DNA from: Parvularcula lutaonensis
Lineage (GTDB): Bacteria > Pseudomonadota > Alphaproteobacteria > Caulobacterales > Parvularculaceae
DNA length: 64,000 bases
Assembly: GCF_014651915.1 (NCBI RefSeq)
Contig: NZ_BMXU01000002.1
Coordinates: forward strand, 687,507 to 751,506
Direction of reading: 5' to 3'
Shown: in pieces, positions 8,406-17,918 of the stretch
Numbering within the stretch: position 1 is the first letter of the stretch
Layout of the letters: each line of letters begins with the position of its first letter
Notes under the pieces: generated by a model
Database searches by the model: none
What the model was told of the DNA's origin: nothing
Seen by the model: the letters and a program-made list of their open reading frames with translations, nothing else
Made by a program: the position numbers and the translations under genes

Positions 8406-11027
8406 ATGAACGCGACAGCTCAGCATCCTCCCGAGATTGCGGGGAAGGTCACCCCGATGATGGCGCAGTACCTGCGCATCAAGGCGCGGGCTGGCGACGC
8501 CCTCTTGTTCTACCGAATGGGCGATTTCTACGAGCTGTTTTTTTCCGACGCGGAGAAGGCGGCGGCGGCGCTCAACATCACCCTTACCAAACGCGGCCAG
8601 CATCAGGGCGAAGACATCCCGATGTGCGGCGTGCCGGTCCATGCGCGCGACCAGTATCTCGCCAAGCTCGTGCGCCTCGGCTTCACGGTCGCGATCTGCG
8701 AACAGACCGAGGACCCGGCCGAAGCAAAGAAGCGCGGATCGAAGGCCGTCGTCGAGCGCGACATCGTCCGGATTGTCACCCCAGGGACCCTCACAGAAGA
8801 AAGCCTGCTCGAACCCTCGGCGCCGAACCACCTGGCGGCGCTGGTCCGCGATGGGGACATGGTGGCCGTGGCAGCGACCGACCTCTCGACGGGAGAGGTC
8901 ATCGTCGACGGCGGACCTGCACCATCGGCGCCGGATCTTCTGGCAAGCCTGGCCCTCAGTGAGCTGATCGTTGCGGACGCCGGCGACGCTCCGCCGCTTT
9001 CCCACGCGAAGATCACCGAAGCGGACCCGCGGAGTTTCTCTCCCAGCTCGTCGCATGACAGGATATGCGAGGCCTATGGCGTCAGCGAGCCTGAAGGGCT
9101 GGGCCTTCACGGCCAGCTCGAAAAGCAGGCACTCGGCGCGCTTCTGTCCTATCTCGAGCTGACGCAGATCGGGAGCCGACCAGCGCTCCGTGTGCCGAGG
9201 ACTGGAGCCGCAGCAGGAAGCATGGCGATCGACGAAGCGACCCGGCGGTCTCTCGAACTGACCGAGAGCCAGTCCGGCGGACGCAGGGGCTCACTCCTCC
9301 ACGCTATCGATCGCACGGTGAGCGCGGGTGGCGGCAGGCTGATGCGCAGTTGGGTCGCAGCACCCCTTCTCGATGCCGGGCTCATCCGGACGCGGCAGGA
9401 TGGCGTGGGTTTCCTCGTCTCGGACAGCTTCCTGCGCGACGATCTGCGTGCTGAGCTCAAACGCATGCCTGACCTTGCCCGTGCCGTCAGCCGGATTGCG
9501 CTTGATCGCGGCGCCCCTTCCGACCTTGGCCTCGTAGCTAGAGCGCTCGCGGCGGGGGAGGCGCTCGGCTACCGGCTGGGCGCTGCTGGCCCTCTTCCTG
9601 AAGTCTTTGGTGACGTGCAGCTTCCATCATCGCTGAGTGAACTTCGCAACCTCCTCGATCGTGCGCTTGCGGAGGAGTTGCCGCAGCGCAAGGGTGATGG
9701 CGGCTTCATCCGGCAGGGGTTTGACGCTGATCTCGACCGCTCCCGCGAACTCCAGAGCGGCGCCCGGCAGCTGATTGCGGGTCTCGAGGCGCGCTACCGC
9801 GAGGACACCGGCATCAAGGGCCTTCGGGTCAAGCACGACAAGGCGCTCGGTTACTGCGCCGAGGTAGGCAAGGCGCAGGCCGAGAAGCTCTCCGGCCACG
9901 ATCTTTTTACCCAACGACGGACACTGACGACTGCCGCGCGTTTCACGACCGAAGAACTCGACGCCCTCAACCGTGACATCATGGAGGCCGAGAGCGCCGT
10001 TGCCACGCGCGAGGCGCAGCTGTTCCGTGAGCTGACCGATGCTATTTCTGTCCGGCGCGAGGCGCTCCTCGACCTTGCCGACCGCATGGCGACCATCGAC
10101 GTCCTGGCTGCGCTCGCAGAGCTTGCAGAAGCTGAGAATTACGTCAGGCCGTCGATAGAGGAGGGCATTGCGTTCACCGTCGAAGGCGGCAGGCACCCGG
10201 TGGTCGAGGCAGCACTCAAGCGTGACCGGCAAAGCTTCGTCCCCAATGACTGCACCCTTGCCGACGGCGGCGCGGCCCAGCTCCAGCTTGTCACCGGACC
10301 GAACATGGCGGGGAAGTCGACCTATCTGCGCCAGAATGCACTGATCGCCGTCCTTGCCCAGGCCGGTAGCTTCGTCCCCGCACTGAGGGCCAAGATCGGC
10401 ATCGTCGACCGGCTGTTCAGCCGCGTCGGCGCTTCTGATGATCTCGCGCGCGGCCGTTCGACCTTCATGGTCGAAATGGTCGAAACGGCGGCAATCCTGC
10501 ATCAGGCGACGGAGCGCAGCCTCGTTATCCTCGACGAGGTCGGGCGGGGCACGGCGACCTATGACGGCCTGTCGATCGCCTGGGCGACGCTTGAACATCT
10601 TCATACGGAGTGCCGCTGCAGGGGATTGTTTGCCACCCATTACCACGAGCTGACCCGCCTTGCAGAGGAACTGCCGCGGCTGACGTCAGTGGCCATGACC
10701 GTCCGGGAATGGCGCGGGAAAGTTGTCTTCTTGCACGAGGTCAGACCCGGCGCGGCAGACCGCAGCTATGGTGTCGCCGTCGCCCGGCTGGCGGGGCTTC
10801 CCGAAGGGGTCGTCGCTCGCGCGCAGCAGCTCCTTTCGCTGCTGGAGGCGCAGGCCCCTGTCGGCGGTCTCGTTGCGGACCTGCCGTTGTTCGCTGCTGC
10901 TCCGCAGGCGGATGAAGAGGCTACGGACCCATTGCGTGACACGCTCGCCGCTCTCGACCCTGACGGGATGTCCCCGCGCGAAGCGCACGAGGCCCTTTGC
11001 AGGCTGAAGGACATGCTCGGCAGTTAG
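8406..11027 (+). CDS. mutS: DNA mismatch repair protein MutS
   Basis: Mismatch-recognising ATPase of methyl-directed or general mismatch repair. The N-terminal domain has the mismatch-contacting Phe-x-Glu (MGDFYELFF). The core and lever domains follow, then the ATPase with Walker [10 protein letters not shown], the [13 protein letters not shown] signature, Walker [13 protein letters not shown] and ATHYHEL. From ATG 8406 the protein is 873 residues, normal for MutS. GGAGG (8392-8396) is 9 bases from this ATG and only 3 from the one at 8400, so 8406 is preferred. Its stop overlaps by 4 bases the end of the convergent gene. Confidence 0.97.
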   Translation: MNATAQHPPEIAGKVTPMMAQYLRIKARAGDALLFYRMGDFYELFFSDAEKAAAALNITLTKRGQHQGEDIPMCGVPVHARDQYLAKLVRLGFTVAICEQTEDPAEAKKRGSKAVVERDIVRIVTPGTLTEESLLEPSAPNHLAALVRDGDMVAVAATDLSTGEVIVDGGPAPSAPDLLASLALSELIVADAGDAPPLSHAKITEADPRSFSPSSSHDRICEAYGVSEPEGLGLHGQLEKQALGALLSYLELTQIGSRPALRVPRTGAAAGSMAIDEATRRSLELTESQSGGRRGSLLHAIDRTVSAGGGRLMRSWVAAPLLDAGLIRTRQDGVGFLVSDSFLRDDLRAELKRMPDLARAVSRIALDRGAPSDLGLVARALAAGEALGYRLGAAGPLPEVFGDVQLPSSLSELRNLLDRALAEELPQRKGDGGFIRQGFDADLDRSRELQSGARQLIAGLEARYREDTGIKGLRVKHDKALGYCAEVGKAQAEKLSGHDLFTQRRTLTTAARFTTEELDALNRDIMEAESAVATREAQLFRELTDAISVRREALLDLADRMATIDVLAALAELAEAENYVRPSIEEGIAFTVEGGRHPVVEAALKRDRQSFVPNDCTLADGGAAQLQLVTGPNMAGKSTYLRQNALIAVLAQAGSFVPALRAKIGIVDRLFSRVGASDDLARGRSTFMVEMVETAAILHQATERSLVILDEVGRGTATYDGLSIAWATLEHLHTECRCRGLFATHYHELTRLAEELPRLTSVAMTVREWRGKVVFLHEVRPGAADRSYGVAVARLAGLPEGVVARAQQLLSLLEAQAPVGGLVADLPLFAAAPQADEEATDPLRDTLAALDPDGMSPREAHEALCRLKDMLGS

Positions 11028-11749
11028 AAGCCGAGTTCAGCCTCGCTGGTGTCGAGGGTTTCATCCGCTATGGCCGCGAGGCGAAGGGCAAACCCTCCGA
11101 CCCTCTCCCAAAGATAGAAGGCTTCGATGAGAGCTTCGTCGCGGCATGCTTCTTCGAGCGGTGCATTGAGGGCGAGGCGCCGGACGAAACCGCTGCGCGT
11201 GCGTTCGTCTTCGGTTGCTCCAGCATATCCGACCATCGGATGGTCTTCGATCGGGTTCCTGAAAGGCAGGTTCTCGACGAAATTCGACCCTTCATCGACG
11301 CGCTCGATCAGGCGGCGGAGGTCCTGGATCTGCCGCCGCTCTTTCGGAGCTTGTAGCCTCTTGAGGGCATCATCTTCTGTCAGGTCACGGATGGCCGAGA
11401 TCTGGGGATAGAACCCCGGCGTGCCGCGGATCGCCTGGAGCCCGGCATCGACGGCCGCTTCCGCCTCGGCCATCACCGCGCAGGTGCTCAGGGCGTCGAG
11501 GGCATGGCGGACACGTTCGAGCGGTTCGGCATAATCGCTGCGATACTGCGCGACAATCTCGCGGTTCGCCTCGATTTCCTCAGCAAGCTGATCCAGAGCG
11601 GCAGCGTATCGCTCACGCTCGCTCCTCGCTTCGTTCCAGTTGCCGAGCTGGATGCCGAGGAAAACACCAAGCACGACGATCGCGAAATCGAGACCGACGG
11701 CGAACCAGTTCTGGTCCCGCACGTTCTTGCTGACTGACCGGAGGATCAC
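11024..11749 (-). CDS. Single-pass membrane protein of unknown function
   Basis: A 241-residue protein with one N-terminal membrane segment (about residues 16-36) ending in the motif [10 protein letters not shown], followed by a charged helical region and an alpha-helical C-terminal domain. The membrane-segment-plus-NWNE layout resembles DUF6090-like proteins; no activity is known. The start is GTG 11749, 4 bases after the suhB stop, so it is probably the second gene of a suhB operon. It ends convergently over the last 4 bases of mutS. Confidence 0.7.
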   Translation of the reverse strand: MILRSVSKNVRDQNWFAVGLDFAIVVLGVFLGIQLGNWNEARSERERYAAALDQLAEEIEANREIVAQYRSDYAEPLERVRHALDALSTCAVMAEAEAAVDAGLQAIRGTPGFYPQISAIRDLTEDDALKRLQAPKERRQIQDLRRLIERVDEGSNFVENLPFRNPIEDHPMVGYAGATEDERTRSGFVRRLALNAPLEEACRDEALIEAFYLWERVGGFALRLAAIADETLDTSEAELGF

Positions 11750-11753
11750 AGGT

Positions 11754-12554
11754 TCAGCCTTTTCCGCCCAGAAGGACCCGGCGAATCTTGTCGTGCATCA
11801 AATGGTTCGTGGCCAGAATGCTCTTGTCGAGGTGGGGCTTGCCCTTGTCATCCTCGATAGTGGACACTTGGCCGCCTGCTTCCCGCGCGATCACGATCCC
11901 GGCGGTGACGTCCCACGGGTTGAGACCGCGCTCCCAGAAGGCATCGAGACGCCCCGCGGCCGTCATGCAGAGGTCGTAGGCCGCCGAGCCGAACCGGCGC
12001 ACCCCGGACGTTTCCTTGAGGACACGCTCGACTTCGATGAGAGCCTGCTCGCGTCCGGGCTTGCCCTTGAACGGCAATCCGCAGCCGACCAGCGCTTCGG
12101 AGAGGTCTTCTCGGCCTGTCACCCGCAGGCGGGTATCGTTCATGAATGCACCGAAGCCGCGCTCGGCATAATAGAGCTCATCGAGAATCGGGGCGTAGAC
12201 GACCCCGGCATAAGGCTCGCGGTCCCGCTCCAGCCCGATCGAGATAGCGAATTGCGGCATGGAGTGGAGGAAGTTCGTGGTGCCGTCGAGAGGGTCGACG
12301 ATCCAGCGGTTCGACTTGTCGGTTCCTTCGATCTCGCCGGTCTCCTCCAGAAGCATACCGTATTTCGGTCGCGCCTTCTGAAGCGCCCGTCTGATCGCCT
12401 CTTCGGCGGCAAGATCCGCTTTGCTGACAAAGTCCGCCGCGCCCTTTTTGCGGACCTGCAACGCTTCGACCTCGTAGAAATCGCGGCGCAGGATACGGGC
12501 CGCGTCCTTGGCGGCGCCAATCATGACGTTCAGCAGGGGCGAGAGATGCGGCAC
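11754..12554 (-). CDS. suhB: Inositol monophosphatase family protein (SuhB)
   Basis: Mg-dependent, Li-sensitive phosphatase hydrolysing inositol-1-phosphate or related sugar phosphates; in enterobacteria SuhB also takes part in antitermination. Motifs are EETGEIEGTDKSNRWIVDPLDGTTNF (read as EE ... WIVDPLDGTTNF) and the late LNPWDVTAGIVIAREAGG. The start is GTG 12554, giving 266 residues beginning (M)PHLSPLLNVMIGAA, the usual SuhB start and length; AAGGA lies about 9 bases upstream. A longer frame to 12770 has no family similarity and is rejected. Cofactor-ligand Asp residues are intact. Confidence 0.93.
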   Translation of the reverse strand: MPHLSPLLNVMIGAAKDAARILRRDFYEVEALQVRKKGAADFVSKADLAAEEAIRRALQKARPKYGMLLEETGEIEGTDKSNRWIVDPLDGTTNFLHSMPQFAISIGLERDREPYAGVVYAPILDELYYAERGFGAFMNDTRLRVTGREDLSEALVGCGLPFKGKPGREQALIEVERVLKETSGVRRFGSAAYDLCMTAAGRLDAFWERGLNPWDVTAGIVIAREAGGQVSTIEDDKGKPHLDKSILATNHLMHDKIRRVLLGGKG

Positions 12555-13404
12555 GGGCAGAATTCCTTCGGAGGGTGAGACGGGCCCGTTAAGCGCCTCC
12601 CGACAGCTTTGCCAAGCGGGCTTCGGTGAAAGGGGTGTGAGGGGATGACGCGGAGGCCAAACGTAGCCCGTCACCGGGCGCCATCCCTGCCTGGCAGATA
12701 GGCGTCGATGGCCACCCGGCTTCGGACAAGCCAAGTACCGCGGGGGGTCCGGATACCTGGCGACCTTCACCGGAGTTCGAGCGGATCGCTGCGCCCGGCT
12801 TCGGCCTGAAGGTCCGTTGCAGACCGGCGTGTGATGGATGCCTCCGCCGATCCGGATACCGGGGAGGGAGAAGGGCTCTCCGCTCCCACGTGCCGCAGGG
12901 CGCGCCGGTATCGAGAACCCTTGGGCAAAGACCTGCGCTCCGGGTGAAGGGAGCTGGCAGGCCGGGTAACTTCGACACGTACGATGCGCACTAGACTTCT
13001 GGCCGACGTCTGATGTGACCGGAAAGCGGCACTACGCGGTGGTGAAAGATCGCGCACCAAGGGCTGGGCTAAGGTCAACCATCGGCGGCTTTTCGGGCCC
13101 GCCCGCAAGGCAATCCGTGCAGATAGGTGGCAGTCATCGTGAAATTCTATCTGCAGTCTTGGGCAGTTCGTCTTGCCGCGCGGTCCTCCGAATACCTACA
13201 ATTGCGAGTATTCGAATGTCGTTCCGTCCTTTTCAACCTCCATTGAAGAGTGTCGGACCCGAAATGATTTTCGGCAATAGGTTTATGCAGTTGGCCTCGA
13301 GCTCACGGAACGTAACGAATAGAAACGGAACGCAGGTGGTCTCCCTGCACCGCTGCCGCTACAGGGTGACCAACCGATAATCTCGATAAGAGGAAACACC
13401 GAAC
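12555..13404. other. 850-base gene-free region, possibly with structured RNA
   Basis: No frame shows a recognisable protein. The part 12600-12990 is very GC-rich and has nested complementary segments: GCTCCC (12882-12887) with GGGAGC (12949-12954), enclosing CGCAGG (12894-12899) with CCTGCG (12932-12937). TCCGGATACC occurs twice (near 12748 and 12851). The part 13010-13404 is less GC-rich, more promoter-like, and leads into a GAGG ribosome site for the acyl-CoA ligase. Hallmarks of RNase P RNA, tmRNA and the cobalamin riboswitch were looked for and not found. Confidence 0.45.
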
Positions 13405-15129
13405 ATGGATGCAGGCGCCGTCCCGCCAATCACAACCGAAGAGCTGAACGAAGGCATCGAAAAGGTGCTCGCCGCGGGCGCGCCGTTCGCTGTCATGCCG
13501 ATGACGGTCCGGGGTGTCGACTACCCCCGTGTCTTCGCGCTCTCGAACATGTCGCTCCGGGATGTCCTTGCCCTGAAGACCGCCGAGAACAAGGACCTGC
13601 CGTTCATCGTCTACGAGGACGAGCGCTACACGGTCGGTGAAGTCTGGGCACGGAGCATGCGCTTCGCGAACTGGTTGAAAGCGCAGGGCATCGGGCAGGG
13701 TGACCGCGTCGCCATCGCCATGCGCAACTATCCCGAATGGTGCGTGGCCTATCTCGGCATCGTCTGTTCCGGGGCCACGGTCGTGCCGCTCAATGCGTGG
13801 TGGCAGGCCGACGAGCTGCGCTACGGTTTGACCAAGTCAGAAGCGAAGATGGTGGTCGCCGATGCAAAGCGCGCGGAGATCATGCTGCCATGCAAGGACG
13901 AGCTCGGCCTGACCTTCATCGCAGGCCGCGAAGACATTCCGGGCCAGGACGAAAAGCTCCACGCGATCCTTGCTGACGATGCGATATCGATGGACGTGCC
14001 CCAGGATCCGATTGATCCGGACAGCGATTATTGCCTGCTTTTCACGTCCGGTTCGACGGGCAAGCCGAAGGGAGCCCTTCTTACCCATCGCGGCGTCCTG
14101 AACGCGGTCCTTTCCTGGTCCTTCACCCTCGAAGTGTTCAAGCTTGTCCGACCCGAAGTCGACCTCAGCCCTGAAAATCCCGGCATACTGCTCAGCCTGC
14201 CACTGTTCCACGTGACGGGCCTGCACTCGATCTTCCTGCTCGGCTATCTGTCAGGCCGGAAGCTCGTCTTCACCTACCGCTGGGATCCCAAACAGGCCGC
14301 GAAGATCATTCGCGACGAGAAGCTGACACATTTCCTCGGTGTGCCGACGATGGCCTATGATCTCGTCAAGGCGGCCGAGCCCGGTGATCTCGATACCATT
14401 GTCGATATCGGCACTGGCGGAGCCAAGCGCCCCGAAGCGCAGGTCGCCCTGCAGCGGGAGATGTTCCCGGAGATCAGCGCATCGTCAGGCTACGGCCTCA
14501 CGGAAACGAATGCGCTCGGCACGCACATCGCGCTCGGCGACTATGTGAAGTACCCTTCGTCCACCGGTCGCCCGGTGCCTCCGGTGACGGAGATCGCGGC
14601 CTTCTCGCCTGAAGGCCAGCGCCTTCCTGATGGTGAAGAGGGCGAGATCTGCATCAAGAGCCCGGCCAATATGCGCGGCTATCTCGACAATCCCGAGGCG
14701 ACTGCCGCGGCTTTCTTCCCCGAGGGCTGGTTCCGCACCGGCGATGTCGGCTTCGTCAACGAGGCCGGTTTCGTGACGATCACGGACCGTCTCAAGGACA
14801 TGATCATTCGCGGCGGCGAGAACGTGTCCTGTCTCGAAGTCGAGAACGCCATCCATGAGATTGCGGGTGTCGATGAGGTCGCCGTCTTCGGCGTGCCCCA
14901 TGAGAAGCTCGGCGAAGTGGTCGGCGCTGCGATCTACGGTTCGGACGACCTCGACCTCGAGTCTGTCCAGGAGCACGCCAAGGAACGGCTCGCGCCGTTC
15001 AAGGTTCCGACCCGCATCTGGCGCTCGCCGACGATGCTGCCGCGTGGCGCGACGGGGAAGATCGACAAGAAGGTGATCCGCCAGGTGACCTCGGAGAACC
15101 CGCCGCACTTCCAGCGCGGCGACGACTGA
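13405..15129 (+). CDS. AMP-dependent acyl-CoA synthetase/ligase
   Basis: Adenylate-forming enzyme that activates a carboxylic acid, probably a fatty acid, as acyl-AMP and then acyl-CoA. The 574 residues carry A3 LLFTSGSTGKPKGALLTH, A5 SGYGLTETNALG, A7 GWFRTGDVG, A8 ITDRLKDMIIRGGENV and the A10 lysine in PRGATGKIDKK. The A3 and A5 motifs and length match the long-chain fatty-acid / class I ligase group; exact chain specificity cannot be read. GAGG lies upstream of ATG 13405. The gene follows an 850-base gene-free region and precedes the BlaI operator by 23 bases, so it may be monocistronic. Confidence 0.9.
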   Translation: MDAGAVPPITTEELNEGIEKVLAAGAPFAVMPMTVRGVDYPRVFALSNMSLRDVLALKTAENKDLPFIVYEDERYTVGEVWARSMRFANWLKAQGIGQGDRVAIAMRNYPEWCVAYLGIVCSGATVVPLNAWWQADELRYGLTKSEAKMVVADAKRAEIMLPCKDELGLTFIAGREDIPGQDEKLHAILADDAISMDVPQDPIDPDSDYCLLFTSGSTGKPKGALLTHRGVLNAVLSWSFTLEVFKLVRPEVDLSPENPGILLSLPLFHVTGLHSIFLLGYLSGRKLVFTYRWDPKQAAKIIRDEKLTHFLGVPTMAYDLVKAAEPGDLDTIVDIGTGGAKRPEAQVALQREMFPEISASSGYGLTETNALGTHIALGDYVKYPSSTGRPVPPVTEIAAFSPEGQRLPDGEEGEICIKSPANMRGYLDNPEATAAAFFPEGWFRTGDVGFVNEAGFVTITDRLKDMIIRGGENVSCLEVENAIHEIAGVDEVAVFGVPHEKLGEVVGAAIYGSDDLDLESVQEHAKERLAPFKVPTRIWRSPTMLPRGATGKIDKKVIRQVTSENPPHFQRGDD

Positions 15130-15152
15130 CCCGACGGGCAGTTCCATAGCGC

Positions 15153-15202
15153 TTGACACCCTGTCGCGTCCGTGTGACGCATGTCGCACAATCGCGACAG
15201 GG
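15153..15202 (+). promoter_or_regulatory. Putative promoter with nested palindromes for the BlaI/M56-M23 pair
   Basis: TTGACA (15153-15158) is a consensus -35. Directly after it CCCTGTCGCG (15159-15168) is matched by the inverse CGCGACAGGG (15193-15202), a perfect 10-base inverted repeat. Between them TGTGACGCATGTCGCACA is an imperfect palindrome over the expected -10 and start region. The right arm merges with the GGGAG ribosome site of the repressor gene. BlaI/MecI repressors bind palindromes and usually control their own operon, so autoregulation is inferred. Confidence 0.65.
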
Positions 15203-15210
15203 AGCGCGCC

Positions 15211-15591
15211 ATGGCCCAGAACCCTTCCGAGACGGAACTCGTGCTCCTCAAGGCACTATGGGCCTCGGGTCGCCTGAGCGCGCGCGAGGTGCATGACGCG
15301 ACCGAGGCGCGCACCGGCTGGTCGTTCTCCGCGACGCGCAAGACGCTCGAGCGGATGGAGGCCAAGGGCCTGGTCAAGGTCGAGCCGGTCCACGGCGTAA
15401 AGACCTTTGTTCCCACCAAGGGAAAGCTCGAAGTGATGGCGCGGCTGATCCAGAATTTCGCGAGCCGCGTCCTCGACTGCGAGACGCCGCTGCCAGCCGC
15501 GGCTTTCACCGGCAGCCGGGTCATCGAGCCCGGAGAGGTCGACGAACTCGAAGCCCTTCTCGAGCGCCTGTCCGAGGAGGATAAGCCGTGA
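15211..15591 (+). CDS. BlaI/MecI-family winged-helix transcriptional repressor
   Basis: Dimeric winged-helix repressor, 126 residues, of the family inactivated by proteolysis through an M56 membrane peptidase. The N-terminal half reads SETELVLLKALW then SAREVHDA and FSATRKTLERMEAKGLVK, the helix-turn-helix and wing region of BlaI proteins. ATG 15211 is chosen over one ten codons earlier because GGGAG sits 6 bases upstream and the earlier ATG lies inside the operator palindrome. Its stop overlaps the GTG start of the M56-M23 gene as GTGA, the usual repressor-sensor layout. No beta-lactamase gene is nearby. Confidence 0.9.
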   Translation: MAQNPSETELVLLKALWASGRLSAREVHDATEARTGWSFSATRKTLERMEAKGLVKVEPVHGVKTFVPTKGKLEVMARLIQNFASRVLDCETPLPAAAFTGSRVIEPGEVDELEALLERLSEEDKP

Positions 15592-16946
15592 GCTTCCTGT
15601 CCGTTCCCGCGCTCCTCACATGGCTTGTCCTGCCGAGCCTTTTTGCCATCACCCTGTTAGCCGTTCGCCTCCTCATCGAGTGGCGCAGCAAACCGGCTCT
15701 CGAGGATACCACGGAGAAGCGCACACTGGCGTTGATGCTCCTGCCCTTCGTCGCAGGCGCAGCAATCGTTCCGTTTGCGTCCTATCTTCCTGGCATCGTG
15801 CCTTCGATGGCCTATGCCGAGCCGCTTTTGCTGGCTGCTCCGGATGCTGAACGAGCTTTGGACGGAGCGCACGTTGCTGTTGCGAGACCGGCCTTCTTCC
15901 TGCCCGTCCTTCTCGGTGCCTATGTCGCCATGGTCCTCTGGCGCCTTGCCAGAATCCAGAGGGCACGCCGCGCGCTCAGCCGGATCGCCGCAGGGGCGAG
16001 GCCGTCCGTCTTGGGACCGGACGTGGCTACCACAGCGGCTCTGCGGAGCCCCGTTGTCTGCGAACGCGGCACCGTCCTCCTGCCTGAGGCGTTCGCGACC
16101 GGGACCAGCCCCGACGAGCTGGCCCTCATCATCGCCCATGAGCGCGCCCACCACGCGCGTGGCGACCAGCGCTATTTTGTCATCCTTGCCCTGATTGATG
16201 CGGTGTTCTGGGCCCATCCGGCGATACTGCACCAGACCGCCCGCTGCCGACTGGCAGCGGAGCTCGCCTGCGACGAAGCCGTCTGTCGGCAGCGGCCAGA
16301 AATGCGCAAGGCTTATGCCGAGCTGATCGTCAGGGCGCTGCACCATGCCGCCGGAAGCGCACTGCCATGCGCCCCGGCGGTCTTTTCACCTCGAACCAAA
16401 GGAGAATTCGGCATGAGGTTGACCGAGATCATGCGCCCCCGCGCCAGGGCGGGCAAGCGGAGAGGAGGCATCGTCCTTGCCGCCGCCGTCGGTTTGCCGC
16501 TGGTGGCCGGGCAGGTCGCCATTGCGCAGCAGGGTGCGATAGCATTCACTGTGGCGCCTGTTGAAACGGGCAAGGTGACGAGCAGCTTCGGTATGCGCGA
16601 GCACCCGATCGAGAAGCGTCGCCTGATGCATCGCGGCACCGATATCGGTGCAGCACTCGGTACGCCGATCCAGGCTCCGGCAGCCGGTATCGTGACCATG
16701 GTGGTCGAGTCCGACGAGGGCTATGGCAATATGATCGAGATTTCCCACGCCGACGGCGTGGTCACCCGCTACGGCCAGCTCGATACGTTCAGTGTGCGTA
16801 AGGGAGAGAGGCTACGTGCTGGAGAGGTCTTCGCCACGGTCGGCCAGAGCGGTGCCGCGACCGGCCCACACCTCCATCTCGAAGTGTTCATCCATGGCGA
16901 GCGGGTCGATCCTGAGACAATCGTCAAAATGCCCGCTCGTCGCTAG
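15588..16946 (+). CDS. M56/M23 double metallopeptidase (BlaR1-like membrane protease fused to a LytM domain)
   Basis: A 452-residue membrane protein. Three N-terminal membrane segments (about 8-28, 46-66, 102-120) precede an M56 (BlaR1/MecR1-like) zinc protease with H184-E185-x-x-H188 and the downstream ELACDE segment. A fourth membrane segment (about 294-312) leads to an extracytoplasmic M23/LytM endopeptidase domain with intact zinc ligands H348 and D352 (MHRGTDIG) and H428-x-H430 (GPHLHLE). BlaR1 normally has a penicillin-binding sensor in that position. The GTG start overlaps the BlaI-type gene, so the pair is a repressor plus protease unit. Inference: the M23 domain senses or cuts peptidoglycan and the M56 domain cleaves the repressor. 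Confidence 0.88.
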   Translation: MSFLSVPALLTWLVLPSLFAITLLAVRLLIEWRSKPALEDTTEKRTLALMLLPFVAGAAIVPFASYLPGIVPSMAYAEPLLLAAPDAERALDGAHVAVARPAFFLPVLLGAYVAMVLWRLARIQRARRALSRIAAGARPSVLGPDVATTAALRSPVVCERGTVLLPEAFATGTSPDELALIIAHERAHHARGDQRYFVILALIDAVFWAHPAILHQTARCRLAAELACDEAVCRQRPEMRKAYAELIVRALHHAAGSALPCAPAVFSPRTKGEFGMRLTEIMRPRARAGKRRGGIVLAAAVGLPLVAGQVAIAQQGAIAFTVAPVETGKVTSSFGMREHPIEKRRLMHRGTDIGAALGTPIQAPAAGIVTMVVESDEGYGNMIEISHADGVVTRYGQLDTFSVRKGERLRAGEVFATVGQSGAATGPHLHLEVFIHGERVDPETIVKMPARR

Positions 16947-16956
16947 GGCAGGAAAA

Positions 16957-16982
16957 GGCCGTGGTTCCCGGAGGCCACGGCC
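16957..16982 (+). terminator. Hairpin after the M56-M23 gene
   Basis: Perfect 8-base stem GGCCGTGG (16957-16964) / CCACGGCC (16975-16982), preceded by AAAA, which gives a U-run for transcripts on the minus strand. It lies between converging genes and may serve both, most convincingly the minus-strand lipoprotein gene. Confidence 0.6.
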
Positions 16983-16992
16983 CTGATCTTCA

Positions 16993-17274
16993 TTAGTTGG
17001 GGCTCAGCGATCCTTCACGACCCTGATTGATCTCGCGGCGCTGGGAAATCAGGTCGCCGGACGTTTCCGAGATCGTCCGCCATTCTTCCGCCGTGCGGCA
17101 CACTGGCTTCTTGCGGAGCCGTGAACCGGTCGTCGTCTCGCCCTTGCAGATCAGCGCCTCTTTCGAAGTCTCCGCCGTTTGCGTTGTCTCAGCCGATCCT
17201 GTGGTCGTGCCCTCGGTGGTGGCGCAAGCCGCCAGCAGAGCTACGGCGGTCAGCGGAAGTAGTGCTTTGAGCAT
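16993..17274 (-). CDS. Small lipoprotein of unknown function
   Basis: A 93-residue protein with a lipoprotein signal peptide ending in the lipobox LLAAC (Cys17), then a Thr/Glu/Ser-rich stretch and a short domain with two cysteines (LICKGE and KPVCRTAEEW). KPVCRT..EW is a motif seen in many small uncharacterised alphaproteobacterial secreted proteins. It is probably anchored in the outer or inner membrane facing the periplasm. It converges with the M56-M23 gene; no partner is evident. Confidence 0.75.
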   Translation of the reverse strand: MLKALLPLTAVALLAACATTEGTTTGSAETTQTAETSKEALICKGETTTGSRLRKKPVCRTAEEWRTISETSGDLISQRREINQGREGSLSPN

Positions 17275-17375
17275 TTATGCTTCTCCTCGTTCCGAAAAAC
17301 GATGCGGATGGTTCCGTTCGGTGTCAAAGGACAATCTGTACCTGCGGCAGGGGACATTCTCGCTCAACTACCGGA

Positions 17376-17738
17376 TCACTCCGTCGGCTTCAGCCCGGCG
17401 CCCGTCACTTCCCGGTAGAAGCATGTCGGCCGACCCGTGTGGCAGGCGGCCCCCGTCTGCTCGACTTCGTAGAGAAGGGTATCCTGGTCGCAGTCGGCGA
17501 GGACGCGCAGGACCTTTTGCGTGTGCCCGGATGTGGCGCCCTTGTGCCAGAGTTCCCGCCGCGAACGCGACCAGTAGTGCGCTTCGCCGGTCTCGAGCGT
17601 TTTCGCGATCGCTTCGCGGTTGGCCCAGGCGACCATCAGGACCCGGCCACTCCCGGCGTCCTGCGTCACCACGGGCAGGAGGCCCTGGTCATTGAACTTC
17701 GGCTCGAAGTGGTCGGTTTCTTCAATCGTCTGGGTCAT
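17376..17738 (-). CDS. hisI: Phosphoribosyl-AMP cyclohydrolase
   Basis: Zinc enzyme of histidine biosynthesis that opens the adenine ring of phosphoribosyl-AMP. The 120-residue stand-alone form shows [19 protein letters not shown], the substrate/metal region [28 protein letters not shown] and the cysteine segment [16 protein letters not shown] 17738 ([11 protein letters not shown]) is chosen; a 30-codon upstream extension is unrelated. The HisE pyrophosphatase domain is absent, as usual in alphaproteobacteria. hisI commonly lies near folE in this class; here a flagellin gene stands between them. Confidence 0.95.
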   Translation of the reverse strand: MTQTIEETDHFEPKFNDQGLLPVVTQDAGSGRVLMVAWANREAIAKTLETGEAHYWSRSRRELWHKGATSGHTQKVLRVLADCDQDTLLYEVEQTGAACHTGRPTCFYREVTGAGLKPTE

Positions 17739-17885
17739 CGCCTCATCTTCAATCCCGCGGGCGCCCCCTAGCGGTCTCGTTTTCCCGGTCCTAGGGGCCT
17801 GCCGGGCCGATGCTTCCAATTTTCGCAATCGCTGTCAGCAGCCGGAAACACTGACGCGAATTCTCTTAAAAGCTCAGGCACACCT

Positions 17886-17918
17886 CTCGTGTAACTCTAT
17901 CACGAGGGAGAGAGTATC
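17886..17918 (+). promoter_or_regulatory. Hairpin and ribosome site in the flagellin leader
   Basis: Inverted repeat CTCGTG (17886-17891) / CACGAG (17901-17906) with a 9-base loop is followed at once by GGGAGAGAG and the GTG start. A stem touching the ribosome site suggests translational control; alphaproteobacterial flagellin mRNAs are known targets of FlbT in their 5-prime leaders. Confidence 0.4.

Noticed and set aside
12555-13010. RNase P RNA, tmRNA or cobalamin riboswitch
   Set aside because: The expected conserved cores (for example GAGGAAAGTCC of RNase P, or the B12-box) could not be found on either strand.
12589-13108. Two overlapping minus-strand frames of about 110-130 codons
   Set aside because: Composition is Pro/Arg/Ser-rich with no domain or ribosome site; they are likely non-coding.
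15211-16946. Beta-lactam resistance operon
   Set aside because: There is no beta-lactamase gene and no penicillin-binding sensor domain; M23 replaces it.
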